From positions 90,516-154,515 of the forward strand of contig JAAHFX010000009.1 of assembly GCA_010672785.1 (NCBI GenBank): a stretch of 64,000 bases of DNA, given 5' to 3'. How positions within the stretch are numbered: the stretch's first letter is position 1; every line of letters starts with the position of its first letter. The notes beneath the pieces are model-generated. The model saw only the letters and a list, made by a program, of their open reading frames with translations, did not search any database and was not told the DNA's origin. A program made the position numbers and the translations under genes. Source of the DNA: Sphaerospermopsis sp. SIO1G1. Its GTDB lineage: Bacteria; Cyanobacteriota; Cyanobacteriia; Cyanobacteriales; Nostocaceae. Below are positions 25,004 to 32,767 of the stretch, piece after piece.

Positions 25004-25741
25004 ATGAAATTTATTGGTGTTGATTTTGGGTGGACTTCCCAACCTAGTGGCCTGTGTTGTTTAGAACTGGTAGAAGGGAAGTTACAACTATTGGACTTAG
25101 ATCGTCTTGATGACATTGCAGATATCCTGGTGTGGATAAATGAAACAGTACCAACACAAGAACCAGGGATAGTTGCTGTGGATGCACCCACTTTGATCCC
25201 CAACCCCACAGGTAGTCGTTTACCAGATAAACTTAGTCATAAATTCTTTGGTAAATATCATGCTGGTTGCTATCCTGCTAATCAAAATTTAGCGTTTGCA
25301 GAACGTACTATTAATTTTGGTTTGAAATTAGAAGCTCTTGGTTTTGTTCATGCTCCTAAAATTGAACCACAAATACCTGGTAGATATCAAATAGAAGTAT
25401 TTCCCCACCCAGCTATAGTCAATTTATTTCAATTAAATCGTATTCTTAAATATAAAAAAGGGAAAATCGCAGAACGTCGTTTAGAACTGATCAAACTACA
25501 TAACTACATCCAAAATATTCTTCCCACATTATCACCTCCTCTGCGTTCTCTGCGCCTCTGCGGTTCGTTTCCCCAAGAAATACCCACAACAGGAAAAGAG
25601 CTTAAAGCTACAGAAGATATGTTAGATAGTTTAATTTGTGCTTATGTTGGTGCTTATTGGTGGTTTTGGGGAGTGGAGAAAAATATAGTTTTAGGTGATT
25701 TGAGTACAGGTTATATAGTTGTACCGGAGAGAATTTGTTGA
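25004..25741 (+). CDS. DUF429 domain protein carrying an in-frame repeat insertion
   Basis: 245 residues. MKFIGVDFGWTSQPSGLCCL and GIVAVDAPTLIPNPTGSR are the DUF429 landmarks (an RNase-H-like fold of unknown function), and CYPANQN plus EVFPHPAIVNLF follow. At residues 178-189 the protein reads SPPLRSLRLCGSF, which is encoded by a copy of the core of a dispersed repeat (CTCTGCGTTCTCTGCGCCTC). The frame is kept across it, giving a probably unconserved loop before the C-terminal helix region (EDMLDSLICAYVGAYW). Function unknown. Confidence 0.82.
   Translation: MKFIGVDFGWTSQPSGLCCLELVEGKLQLLDLDRLDDIADILVWINETVPTQEPGIVAVDAPTLIPNPTGSRLPDKLSHKFFGKYHAGCYPANQNLAFAERTINFGLKLEALGFVHAPKIEPQIPGRYQIEVFPHPAIVNLFQLNRILKYKKGKIAERRLELIKLHNYIQNILPTLSPPLRSLRLCGSFPQEIPTTGKELKATEDMLDSLICAYVGAYWWFWGVEKNIVLGDLSTGYIVVPERIC
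25535..25570 (+). repeat. Core of the GCGTAAGTCCT element inside DUF429 coding sequence
   Basis: CCTCCTCTGCGTTCTCTGCG, CCTCTGCGGTTCG matches the cores at 8195 and 34207 in the same orientation. The element's terminal repeats are not present here, so only the core was acquired or retained. Confidence 0.75.
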
Positions 25742-25822
25742 TTTTATTAAGATATTTAAAATAGTTCTTCCTTATCAAGATAAACATAACAGATATTCAA
25801 TTATCAGTCAAGAGTTTTATTC

Positions 25823-25895
25823 AGGACTTACGCAAAACCTCATTCTGACAATTTCATTAATTAAACGCAGATGAACACAGATAAACGCAGATAAT
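25823..25895 (+). repeat. One-ended element copy plus decamer repeats
   Basis: AGGACTTACGCAAAACC is the left end of the dispersed element; it is followed not by the usual core but by AACGCAGATGAACACAGATA-type decamers like those at 686-716 and 56048-56080. Lies just upstream of the Rpn-like gene. Confidence 0.6.
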
Positions 25896-25954
25896 TAATT
25901 TTTAATTTCTCTCCCATTTTGTAAATACTCAAACCCTGTAAATCCTGACAAAAC

Positions 25955-26926
25955 ATGACAGAAACAACCGCCAACTATGATCAAACCTGGAAAGAAGCAA
26001 TTAGCCAATATTTTGAATCATTTATCCAATTCTTCTATCCCAACCTACACGAAAAAATTGATTGGAGTAAAACCCCCATTTCCCTAGATAAAGAACTAGA
26101 ACAAATCACTGCTGCTAGTCAAAGCAAAAAACGCTATGCTGACAAATTATTCCAAGTCTGGTTATTAAATAACGAAATTATTTGGATTTTGATTCACATA
26201 GAAGTACAAAGCCAATATGATCAAGAATTCACTCAAAGAATGTACATCTATAACTATCGTTCCTTTGATTTATTTAATAAACCAGTCATCAGTCTAGCAA
26301 TCTTAGGAGATGAAAATAAAAAATGGCGACCAAACAGTTATGAATATGGTTTAGATGATAGTTTCGTAAAAATGCAATTTAGCATTGTCAAACTATTAGA
26401 CTATAAATGGGAAGAATTAACCGCAATTAATAATGTATTTGCTATAATAGTTATGGCACATCTGAAAACCAAAGCCACGACTAAGAATTTAAGCGAACGA
26501 GAACAATGGAAATGGAACATAGTCAGACCATTATATCAAAAAGGTTTAACTAGATTTGATATTATCAACTTAGTTAAATTCATTGATAAAATGATGACCT
26601 TACCACCACCATTACAAACAGAATTCAACGAAAAATTAGAACAACATGAAAAGGAGTTAAATATGCCTTTTATCAGTCCTATTGAGGAAATGGCAGAAGA
26701 AAGAGGTGAAGCTAAAGGTAAACAATTAGGTGCTAGAGAAACCTGCCAAAATAATGTTCTCAAAATCCTTGCTAATAGATTTGATTCCATTCCTGAATTA
26801 ATGAGTAATTCACTCAAGCAAATTGAGGATATGACAATTTTAGAAAATCTCCTTTTGGCGAGTATCAGTGTTAATTCATTAGAAGAAATGCAAAAGTTAA
26901 TTGACGTAGAATTACCAAAAGATTAA
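25955..26926 (+). CDS. Rpn/transposase_31-like PD-(D/E)XK nuclease family protein
   Basis: 323 residues of the family annotated in cyanobacteria as Rpn-type recombination-promoting nuclease or putative transposase. Residues 40-100 contain LDKELEQITAASQSKKRYAD, KLFQVWLLNNEIIWILIHIE and VQSQYDQEFTQRMYIYNYR; the D....IHIEVQ pattern is the PD-(D/E)XK active site. The C-terminal part is helical, with EEMAEERGEAKGKQLGARET. Such genes are multi-copy and often sit among repeats, as here. E. coli RpnA relatives raise RecA-independent recombination; activity of this one is inferred. Confidence 0.8.
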   Translation: MTETTANYDQTWKEAISQYFESFIQFFYPNLHEKIDWSKTPISLDKELEQITAASQSKKRYADKLFQVWLLNNEIIWILIHIEVQSQYDQEFTQRMYIYNYRSFDLFNKPVISLAILGDENKKWRPNSYEYGLDDSFVKMQFSIVKLLDYKWEELTAINNVFAIIVMAHLKTKATTKNLSEREQWKWNIVRPLYQKGLTRFDIINLVKFIDKMMTLPPPLQTEFNEKLEQHEKELNMPFISPIEEMAEERGEAKGKQLGARETCQNNVLKILANRFDSIPELMSNSLKQIEDMTILENLLLASISVNSLEEMQKLIDVELPKD

Positions 26927-27004
26927 TGAGATGATATCCCTGATTTTCTGTCGTGATTAATTCAGGGATTTATTTAATTTAAAATAATTCTTTCAACAAT
27001 ATAG

Positions 27005-27111
27005 GGATAATATTTGATTCTTGAAAAGACACGTAGGGTGCGTTAGCGATGGCGTAACGCACCAAAACCTTGATAATGGTGCGTTACGAACTCCGTTCTA
27101 ACACACCCTAC
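27005..27111. repeat. Dispersed element bounded by GTAGGGTG / CACACCCTAC
   Basis: Second copy of the element at 20391-20524: GGGATAATATTTGATTCTTG, CACGTAGGGTGCGTTAGCG, then GGTGCGTTACGAACTCCGTT and CTAACACACCCTAC. The internal piece differs (GATGGCGTAACGCACC here). Confidence 0.75.
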
Positions 27112-27157
27112 AATACCTGTAAATCCTGAAATCCTGATTCTAATAATTTTAAAATAT

Positions 27158-28666
27158 ATGTCTATTAAAAAAGCAGTTCTCAAATATAAAGATGAGAAAT
27201 CTGATAAAGTCTACGAAGTGGAAATAGTGTATCTTGCTTGGGAACAATATTATGTGAATTTTGCCTATGGTAAAACAGGAGCGAAACTGAAAAAAGGAAC
27301 AAAAACAAGTAACCCGGTTTCTTTGCAAGAAGCGGAAAAAATTTATGATGATTTAGTTAAATCCAAGAAAGATAAAGGTTATCGTTTCACTTCTTGTACT
27401 GCGGGAATTAACGACGAATTTTTATTAGAAGTTTCTTTGCATGATAGACAAGCTATCATTGATAATTTCAAACTCAAAAACCCAGATAACTTACTAGAGG
27501 AAATTAAAAAAGCAGGTATATTTCCTCAAGAATATCTGAGAGGAATTGATCTGAGTAATACTAATTTTAAAAATGCTGATTTGAGAGATTGTGATTTATC
27601 TGAAACTAATTTTTCTGGGGCAAATTTAACTGGAGTGAAATTACAAGGTGCTAATTTAGTAGATATTCAAATTGATGCCAATACTCAAATTGATCCGAAA
27701 TGGAAATTAGTGATAGAATTAATTAAATTTGGCGGAGAAAATAGAGATTTACGAGGTGTTGATCTCAGTAAGTTAAAGTTTTATTTTTACGATGAATATG
27801 ATTTACAAATTAATTTAAGTGGTGCAAATTTAGAAGGTGCAAACCTGAGTGAATCTGAATTATATAACTTTGATTTTAGTAATGCTAATCTCAAAAATGC
27901 AGACTTACATAAATCAGAATTATATTATTTTTCTGGTGCAAATTTAGAAAGTGCAAATTTAAGTGATGCAGCTTTAGGTGAAGCCGATTTTAATGATACT
28001 ATCTGTATCAATACTAATTTCAGTCGGATTTCTTGTGAAGATGAGTTTGTGAGGTTTGAAAATGCTAATTGTACAGGTGCTAATTTTCAAGAAGCAATAT
28101 TTAGTGGTGGTTTAATTAGTGGTGCTAATTTCACTAATGCTAATTTTACAGGTGCAATGGGATTTGAGTATTTTATTTCTGGTTTAGAAGATAGTGAAAT
28201 AATAGATGAGGTAAGTTTTAAAAATGCTAATTTATCTGGAATTGATATATCTAATTGTGATTATTTAATTGATATTTGCGGTATTGAATTAATAAATTGG
28301 CAAGGTGCAAGATTTGAGAGAGCGAATTTACCTAGAATTAACTTTTCTGGATTATCATTTCCGGATGTTTCATTTAAAAATGCGAATTTGAAAGGTGCAA
28401 AATTGGAAAACTGTAATTTAGAAGGTGCTGATTTCACTGGTGCAAATTTAGAAGATGCTAATTTAAAAGGTGTTGATATTAGTAAAGTTTTATCTTTTGA
28501 AAATATCAAAGTTAATGAGAATACTCAGGTGGATGAGAAATGGAGAGAATGGTTAAGAGAACATCAGAAAAAACACAAAATAATTATTTGCAGAAAACTA
28601 AAAAACAATCTATTCAAACTGAAAATATTAACTTACAAACAATCACAATTCAAACCCCAACAGTAA
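27158..28666 (+). CDS. WGR domain plus pentapeptide-repeat protein
   Basis: 502 residues. The first 85 form a WGR domain (YYVNFAYGKTGAKLKKGTKT stands where WGR proteins have the GRxG turn), a module found in PARP-like and MolR proteins thought to bind nucleic acid. From about residue 128 to 460 there are many A(D/N)LxX pentapeptides (GANLTGVKLQGANL, NANLKNADL), folding as a right-handed quadrilateral beta-helix. After DEKWREWLREHQKK the frame runs on for about 35 basic, unconserved residues, overlapping the start of the following gene by 127 bp. The true protein may continue into that frame (see the A6 run). Confidence 0.82.
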   Translation: MSIKKAVLKYKDEKSDKVYEVEIVYLAWEQYYVNFAYGKTGAKLKKGTKTSNPVSLQEAEKIYDDLVKSKKDKGYRFTSCTAGINDEFLLEVSLHDRQAIIDNFKLKNPDNLLEEIKKAGIFPQEYLRGIDLSNTNFKNADLRDCDLSETNFSGANLTGVKLQGANLVDIQIDANTQIDPKWKLVIELIKFGGENRDLRGVDLSKLKFYFYDEYDLQINLSGANLEGANLSESELYNFDFSNANLKNADLHKSELYYFSGANLESANLSDAALGEADFNDTICINTNFSRISCEDEFVRFENANCTGANFQEAIFSGGLISGANFTNANFTGAMGFEYFISGLEDSEIIDEVSFKNANLSGIDISNCDYLIDICGIELINWQGARFERANLPRINFSGLSFPDVSFKNANLKGAKLENCNLEGADFTGANLEDANLKGVDISKVLSFENIKVNENTQVDEKWREWLREHQKKHKIIICRKLKNNLFKLKILTYKQSQFKPQQ

Positions 28667-29433
28667 ATGAAAAAGGGGAAATAATAAAAACAGACAGTTA
28701 TGAAATTAAATACTTTCGAGAAATTTTACCCAATGGTATGGAATTGGATATGATTTCTATTCCAGGAGGAACTTTTTGGATGGGTGATGATCATTCATAT
28801 GCAAGTTATCGTCATCAAGTCACAGTACCATCATTTTATATGGCAAAATATCCGATTACACAAGAACAGTGGAGAGCGATCGCACAATTACAACCTATCA
28901 ACAGAAATTTAACCATAGAACCTGCATATTTTCCAGGAGATAAAAGACCTATAGAAAATATATCATGGCTTGATGCAGTGGAATTTTGTCAGAGATTATC
29001 ACATTTAACTAACAGAAATTATCAACTTCCTAGCGAAGCACAATGGGAATATGCTTGTCGTGCAGAAACGACAACAAGTTTTCATTTTGGAGAAAAAATT
29101 ACTAGAAAATTAGCTAATTATAACTTTGATGATGTTTACCGAAGTTATGTAGAAGAAACAACAGGGGTAGGAACATTTTTTCCCAATGCGTTTGGTTTGT
29201 ATGATATGCACGGTAACGTATGGGAATGGTGTTTAGATGATTGGCGTTCTACTTACTATGGAAATGAAATTACAGATGGTAGTGCATTTATAGCACCTCC
29301 TAATTTTACCAGAACTAAAGCTGTACGTGGTGGCTGTTTTGAAAGTCCTCTTTCAGAATGTCATTCTGCTTGTCGGTATCCTGAATATCCGGTTACTGTT
29401 CGTCAAACTTTTGGTTTTAGGGTTTGTAAATAA
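28540..29433 (+). CDS. Formylglycine-generating-enzyme (SUMF1)-like protein
   Basis: 297 residues as an open frame, the first 30 of which overlap the WGR/pentapeptide gene. The FGE-sulfatase fold is clear from residue 65: MELDMISIPGGTFWMGDD, PITQEQWRAIAQ, WLDAVEFCQRLS, YQLPSEAQWEYACRA, GLYDMHGNVWEWC and TFGFRVCK. Bacterial members of this fold include Cys-to-formylglycine enzymes and many signalling or phage-receptor-type proteins. Sequence TIQTPTVNEKGEIIKTDS before the domain matches the linker that joins upstream modules to FGE domains in cyanobacterial multidomain proteins, so this may be the C-terminal half of a WGR-pentapeptide-FGE fusion. Confidence 0.8.
   Translation: MERMVKRTSEKTQNNYLQKTKKQSIQTENINLQTITIQTPTVNEKGEIIKTDSYEIKYFREILPNGMELDMISIPGGTFWMGDDHSYASYRHQVTVPSFYMAKYPITQEQWRAIAQLQPINRNLTIEPAYFPGDKRPIENISWLDAVEFCQRLSHLTNRNYQLPSEAQWEYACRAETTTSFHFGEKITRKLANYNFDDVYRSYVEETTGVGTFFPNAFGLYDMHGNVWEWCLDDWRSTYYGNEITDGSAFIAPPNFTRTKAVRGGCFESPLSECHSACRYPEYPVTVRQTFGFRVCK
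28568..28573 (+). other. A6 run at the junction of the WGR/pentapeptide and FGE frames
   Basis: The upstream gene reads CAG AAA AAA CAC here; a -1 shift in the run continues as ACA CAA AAT in the frame of the FGE gene. Both frames overlap from 28540 to 28666. Confidence 0.6.
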
Positions 29434-29512
29434 TTTGAAAGATAGCAGTTTGTATAATTTTTGGAAATAGGGAATAGGAGGATAAAATTAAAGGATTTTT
29501 ACTTTACAATAA

Positions 29513-30151
29513 TTAGATCATGCAAGTAAATTCTTCCAAAGCTTGAAAACTCCCCACTTGCCAACTACGAGCAACAGTATCAGGTATTATCTTAGTAATT
29601 TCTAAATCTGGAAAATAGTGACTTCTATCAGATTTGAAATATTTTCCATCTTGCCATAAATAAATAAACAATTTACCAGTATCAAAAATCCATAATTCGC
29701 GAACACCAATAGCTTCATAAGCATCAAGAGTAGTTTTTGATGTCACGTCAATTTCTATTGCTAAATCTGGAGGTAAATCATCTACTTGTAAACGTCTTTT
29801 ACCTATCATTTTTTGATAGTTTTCAATATAAAAACAAGCATCTGGTTCAACTCCTGCTACACCTTGTTTTTTGTAAGTAGTTGAACCAAAAGGTTGATAT
29901 TTAATTCCTTTCGATTTCAGTAATATTTTGACGATATCAGAAATTAAATCTCTAGGAATTTCATGTTCAGGTAGAGGAACCATAATTTCTAAACTTTCAT
30001 GACTATAAGCAATTCGGGAATTTCTCTTTTCTCCTAATTCTTGTAAAATTGCCTCAAATTCATCCCAGCTAACATCAGGAATAGTAACTTTACTACCAGG
30101 TGTTAGTTGCATTTGACTCACGGGTTTGAAAATGGGAATAGCTACACTCAT
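29513..30151 (-). CDS. Uma2 family PD-(D/E)XK nuclease-like protein
   Basis: 212 residues. Pattern of the family: VSWDEFEAILQELG, RIAYSHESLEIMVPLPEHE, GVEPDACFYIEN with the first acidic residue, and DLPPDLAIEIDVTS with the (D/E)xD-type second motif, then YEAIGVRELWIFD. It belongs to a different Uma2 subgroup from the tandem pair at the window start. Role unknown. Its start is separated by only about 25 bp from the stop of the following upstream gene on the same strand, so it may belong to the same transcript as the ATPase module. Confidence 0.85.
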   Translation of the reverse strand: MSVAIPIFKPVSQMQLTPGSKVTIPDVSWDEFEAILQELGEKRNSRIAYSHESLEIMVPLPEHEIPRDLISDIVKILLKSKGIKYQPFGSTTYKKQGVAGVEPDACFYIENYQKMIGKRRLQVDDLPPDLAIEIDVTSKTTLDAYEAIGVRELWIFDTGKLFIYLWQDGKYFKSDRSHYFPDLEITKIIPDTVARSWQVGSFQALEEFTCMI

Positions 30152-30177
30152 ATAAAAAAAGTAATAGGAATTTCAGA

Positions 30178-30918
30178 TTACTCATTAAATCTCCATTGTA
30201 ACAAATCTTCTAAGTTTATTTTAATTTCTGTTTTGCTGTCAACATCTGGGTAACAAAAACACTTGATTTTGATTTTCTCTTGATCTCTTAAAATTGTCTG
30301 ACAAGTTAATGTACCTGATTTATGATCACTTTTGATAATTTCTGAAAACTTACTATATTTATTCTCTTCTAAGTTCCTTCTTTCAGAAAGAGTGTCATAA
30401 AATAAAATCCCTTGAAAATCTACATATATTTCTTCTTGAACATAACCTTGTTTGGGATTTAAGTGATTATTCAAAACAAGTAACATATACACTCTAGACA
30501 TTGTACAACTAAACTTTTCTTCAATTTTCTCTAATTCTTTGTTATCTATACTAGATTTTAACTCAATTAACAAAATATTCAATCTATAGCTACTTTCATA
30601 TTTTCGTAAAACTAAAATAGCACATTCAGGCGTACTACCGCTAGTTGAAATACCAAGTACATCTTGTTCTAAGTTAATTTTCCAGATTCTTTCTACTGTT
30701 GATTTTTCATCACAATACTTTAATTCTTGAATACATACCTTCTTCAATTTTGCACCTTCACTGTCTTCTGTAATTTCAATGATTTCATTTTCAACTACAG
30801 GAATTTCAATAATAAATTCTTCTTGTAATAAAGCTTGGTGAAATTCATCTCTTAAATTACGCACATCTCGTTTATGAGGGTTATTTAAAAAATACTTACT
30901 TTTATTACTTTTACTCAT
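30178..30918 (-). CDS. Putative PD-(D/E)XK nuclease partner of the AAA ATPase
   Basis: 246 residues from the ATG preceded by GAGGG; a second ATG lies one codon earlier and a non-conserved extension further up. No named family recognised. STPECAILVL followed about 20 residues later by NILLIELKSS has the shape of a PD-(D/E)XK site (acidic residue 98, then Glu119-Leu-Lys121), with flanking strand hydrophobics. The start overlaps the end of the ATPase gene by 8 bp, indicating translational coupling. ATPase-nuclease pairs of this layout are common in phage-defence modules. Nuclease assignment is an inference. Confidence 0.5.
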   Translation of the reverse strand: MSKSNKSKYFLNNPHKRDVRNLRDEFHQALLQEEFIIEIPVVENEIIEITEDSEGAKLKKVCIQELKYCDEKSTVERIWKINLEQDVLGISTSGSTPECAILVLRKYESSYRLNILLIELKSSIDNKELEKIEEKFSCTMSRVYMLLVLNNHLNPKQGYVQEEIYVDFQGILFYDTLSERRNLEENKYSKFSEIIKSDHKSGTLTCQTILRDQEKIKIKCFCYPDVDSKTEIKINLEDLLQWRFNE

Positions 30919-31912
30919 CATCACCCTCTTCTTCTTGACTATAAATATAATCATTCAGAATACGAAGTGATTTATCTAAGTTATTTTCAACTTCTCTAAA
31001 GTTTCTAAAATAAATACCATAATCACTACTTTCATAATCAATAATTTTATCACCTGTGAAGAAATAAACACCGACTTTTTCTTTTGCTATAGATACAGAT
31101 GAGTCAACATATTTTAACTTATTATCTTCAATAATTTTTTCTACATTAACACCATGTTCGTTTTTTAGAACATCCAAATATATGTTGTTATTTATAGCAT
31201 TTGCTAAAATTGAGCTATGAGTTGTGATTAATACTTTATTTCCTGTTCGATTTTGCACAAACTGTATCAGTATATTTAATAATTTAATCTGATTTTCAGG
31301 ATGTAAATTTACCTCTGGTTCATCTATCATTAAGAAATTATCTTCATCTGATACCCAATATTTTAGATATAAATAAAGAAGTGTTAATTGATTAACAGAA
31401 GATGAAGCTAAATACATTGGTAAAGCTTCATTCATTGAGTTAATTTGCAAGTAAAATTCTATCGGACTAATTCCTTTCAGACTGAGAGGTAATATTTCAC
31501 CACCAATTATTTCTTGTAACTGTTCCACAAGATTTATATAAGATGTGGCAATATTTTCTTCAAGATTAAGAGAAAAAAGTTTTTCAAACACCTGATTCAT
31601 CGGTTCTGTATATTTTCTTTTTCCAATTTCTAATTCTTCAACATCTGATGATTTAATCTTTCCTTTCTTGCGATTATTTTCTAGTAAATCTACAAGTTTT
31701 TTAATATCTTGTTCTCTTTGTTTTCTATCAACTTCATAAATATAACGATAGAATGTGGGAAAGAAAATTCTACTAGCTGGTAAGAAAAAAGTTTCATGTT
31801 GATGTTTCAACATCATTCTAATAGTTGTCGAAATTAGTAGTATCTTTTTTAGTTCTAATAATTTGATTTCTGGATATTTTTTAGGTTGTATCTCTTTAAT
31901 AGTTTCTGGCAA
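30911..31912 (-). CDS. AAA15-type ATPase, C-terminal part (frame-split)
   Basis: 333 residues starting formally at TTG, but the frame really continues the upstream ATPase gene after a -1 shift. It holds the rest of an ABC/SMC-like AAA domain: long helical insertion, signature-like LASSSVNQL (residues 168-176), Walker B NFLMIDEPEVNLHP (193-206, DEPE) and the H-loop ITTHSS (His232). After that about 90 residues follow without a TOPRIM nuclease domain, so it is not an OLD protein; a separate nuclease-like gene comes next instead. Together the two frames give an ATPase of about 490 residues. Confidence 0.78.
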   Translation of the reverse strand: MPETIKEIQPKKYPEIKLLELKKILLISTTIRMMLKHQHETFFLPASRIFFPTFYRYIYEVDRKQREQDIKKLVDLLENNRKKGKIKSSDVEELEIGKRKYTEPMNQVFEKLFSLNLEENIATSYINLVEQLQEIIGGEILPLSLKGISPIEFYLQINSMNEALPMYLASSSVNQLTLLYLYLKYWVSDEDNFLMIDEPEVNLHPENQIKLLNILIQFVQNRTGNKVLITTHSSILANAINNNIYLDVLKNEHGVNVEKIIEDNKLKYVDSSVSIAKEKVGVYFFTGDKIIDYESSDYGIYFRNFREVENNLDKSLRILNDYIYSQEEEGDDE

Positions 31913-32397
31913 TTTTTTTCTGCAAAATTATATATTAAATTACCTTCCTCTTTATTTAACTCTATATACTCTGAAGTATTATCTTCATCATCTACTATTT
32001 CAGCAACAGCTTTAATAGACTCTTCCTTAAACTCAGATATTTCATACTCAAAATGAATATGAATATTATTTAATATGTTTGATTGTTTACCTATATTAAA
32101 TATCTCTTCTTTGCTTTCTTTTTGTATGAACCAACTATATCTATCCAAAATTTGCTGGACTAATTCAGAAGTAACTTCGACTTTACTTACATTTTCTACT
32201 ATTTTATCATCAAGAATATCTAAATTTGTCCGTGTAAATTCATTAATTAAATCTTGATTAAAAATCGCCCATAATAATTGAGTAACATAACTTTTACCAC
32301 TGTTATTTCTACCAACAAATACAAAAAAATCCTTATCTAAATCAATAGCTTGAGTATTATTTTTAATAGGTCCTAAATTTTTGATGATTAATTTCAT
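31855..32397 (-). CDS. AAA15-type ATPase, N-terminal part (frame-split)
   Basis: 180 residues: MKLIIKNLGPIKNNTQAIDL is the beginning typical of AAA15/AAA21 ATPases, followed by Walker A GRNNSGKS (residues 29-36) and QLLWAIF. At codon 160 the sequence GAA AAA AAT enters an A7 run; from there the remaining residues (CQKLLKRYNLKNIQKSNY) are out of frame and the other frame carries the conserved continuation. Either a damaged gene, a sequencing error or a -1 recoding site. It is the first gene of a minus-strand group ending with the nuclease-like gene and possibly the Uma2 gene. Confidence 0.78.
   Translation of the reverse strand: MKLIIKNLGPIKNNTQAIDLDKDFFVFVGRNNSGKSYVTQLLWAIFNQDLINEFTRTNLDILDDKIVENVSKVEVTSELVQQILDRYSWFIQKESKEEIFNIGKQSNILNNIHIHFEYEISEFKEESIKAVAEIVDDEDNTSEYIELNKEEGNLIYNFAEKNCQKLLKRYNLKNIQKSNY
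31912..31918 (-). other. Possible -1 slippery heptamer (A AAA AAT) within the ATPase gene
   Basis: In the N-terminal frame the heptamer is phased A AAA AAT, the X-XXY-YYZ form of -1 slippery sites. A single -1 slip joins codon GAA-AAA-AAT to TTG-CCA, restoring the ATPase frame. No clear downstream pseudoknot was worked out. Confidence 0.4.
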
Positions 32398-32566
32398 ATA
32401 AATTCACATCTCAACTAACATACTCACAACTCAAGTTTACCAAAAATACCAAGAATTCTATATTATTTAAATGAGTAAGGGTTCAGCAATACTTAATGGT
32501 GTCAACTTAACCAAAAAACGGTTTATCTGTTAGCTTTCACACCCACCATGAAATTAATTATGGCTT

Positions 32567-32690
32567 ACGCCACGCTACGCTATCATGGCTAATAGCTCAA
32601 GTTTACTAAAGTAAACTATAAATTCATAAGTATTTGTAGTCATCTTTAGATGACTTATGCTATTAGACTGGGAATTAATTCCCAGTTGTG
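32567..32690. repeat. Multi-hairpin repeat module and ACGCTACGC motif
   Basis: The gap 32398-32767 has no gene. It contains CGCCACGCTACGCTATCATG (a motif repeated at 45542 and 52647), then three perfect hairpins in a row: GTTTAC-TAAA-GTAAAC, GTCATCT-TT-AGATGAC and CTGGGAATT-AATTCCCAG. The second and third match, inverted, the module at 7828-7886. Confidence 0.7.
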
Positions 32691-32767
32691 TAAAAGGTTT
32701 TACGTTAAGTTGACATCAATGAGCATTGCTAAACCCCTACAAGAAATTGAGCTAGATGAGAAACATA

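Noticed and set aside
30911..32397. OLD-family (Gabija-like) nuclease
   Set aside because: The ATPase lacks a TOPRIM domain after the H-loop, and no UvrD-like helicase is adjacent.
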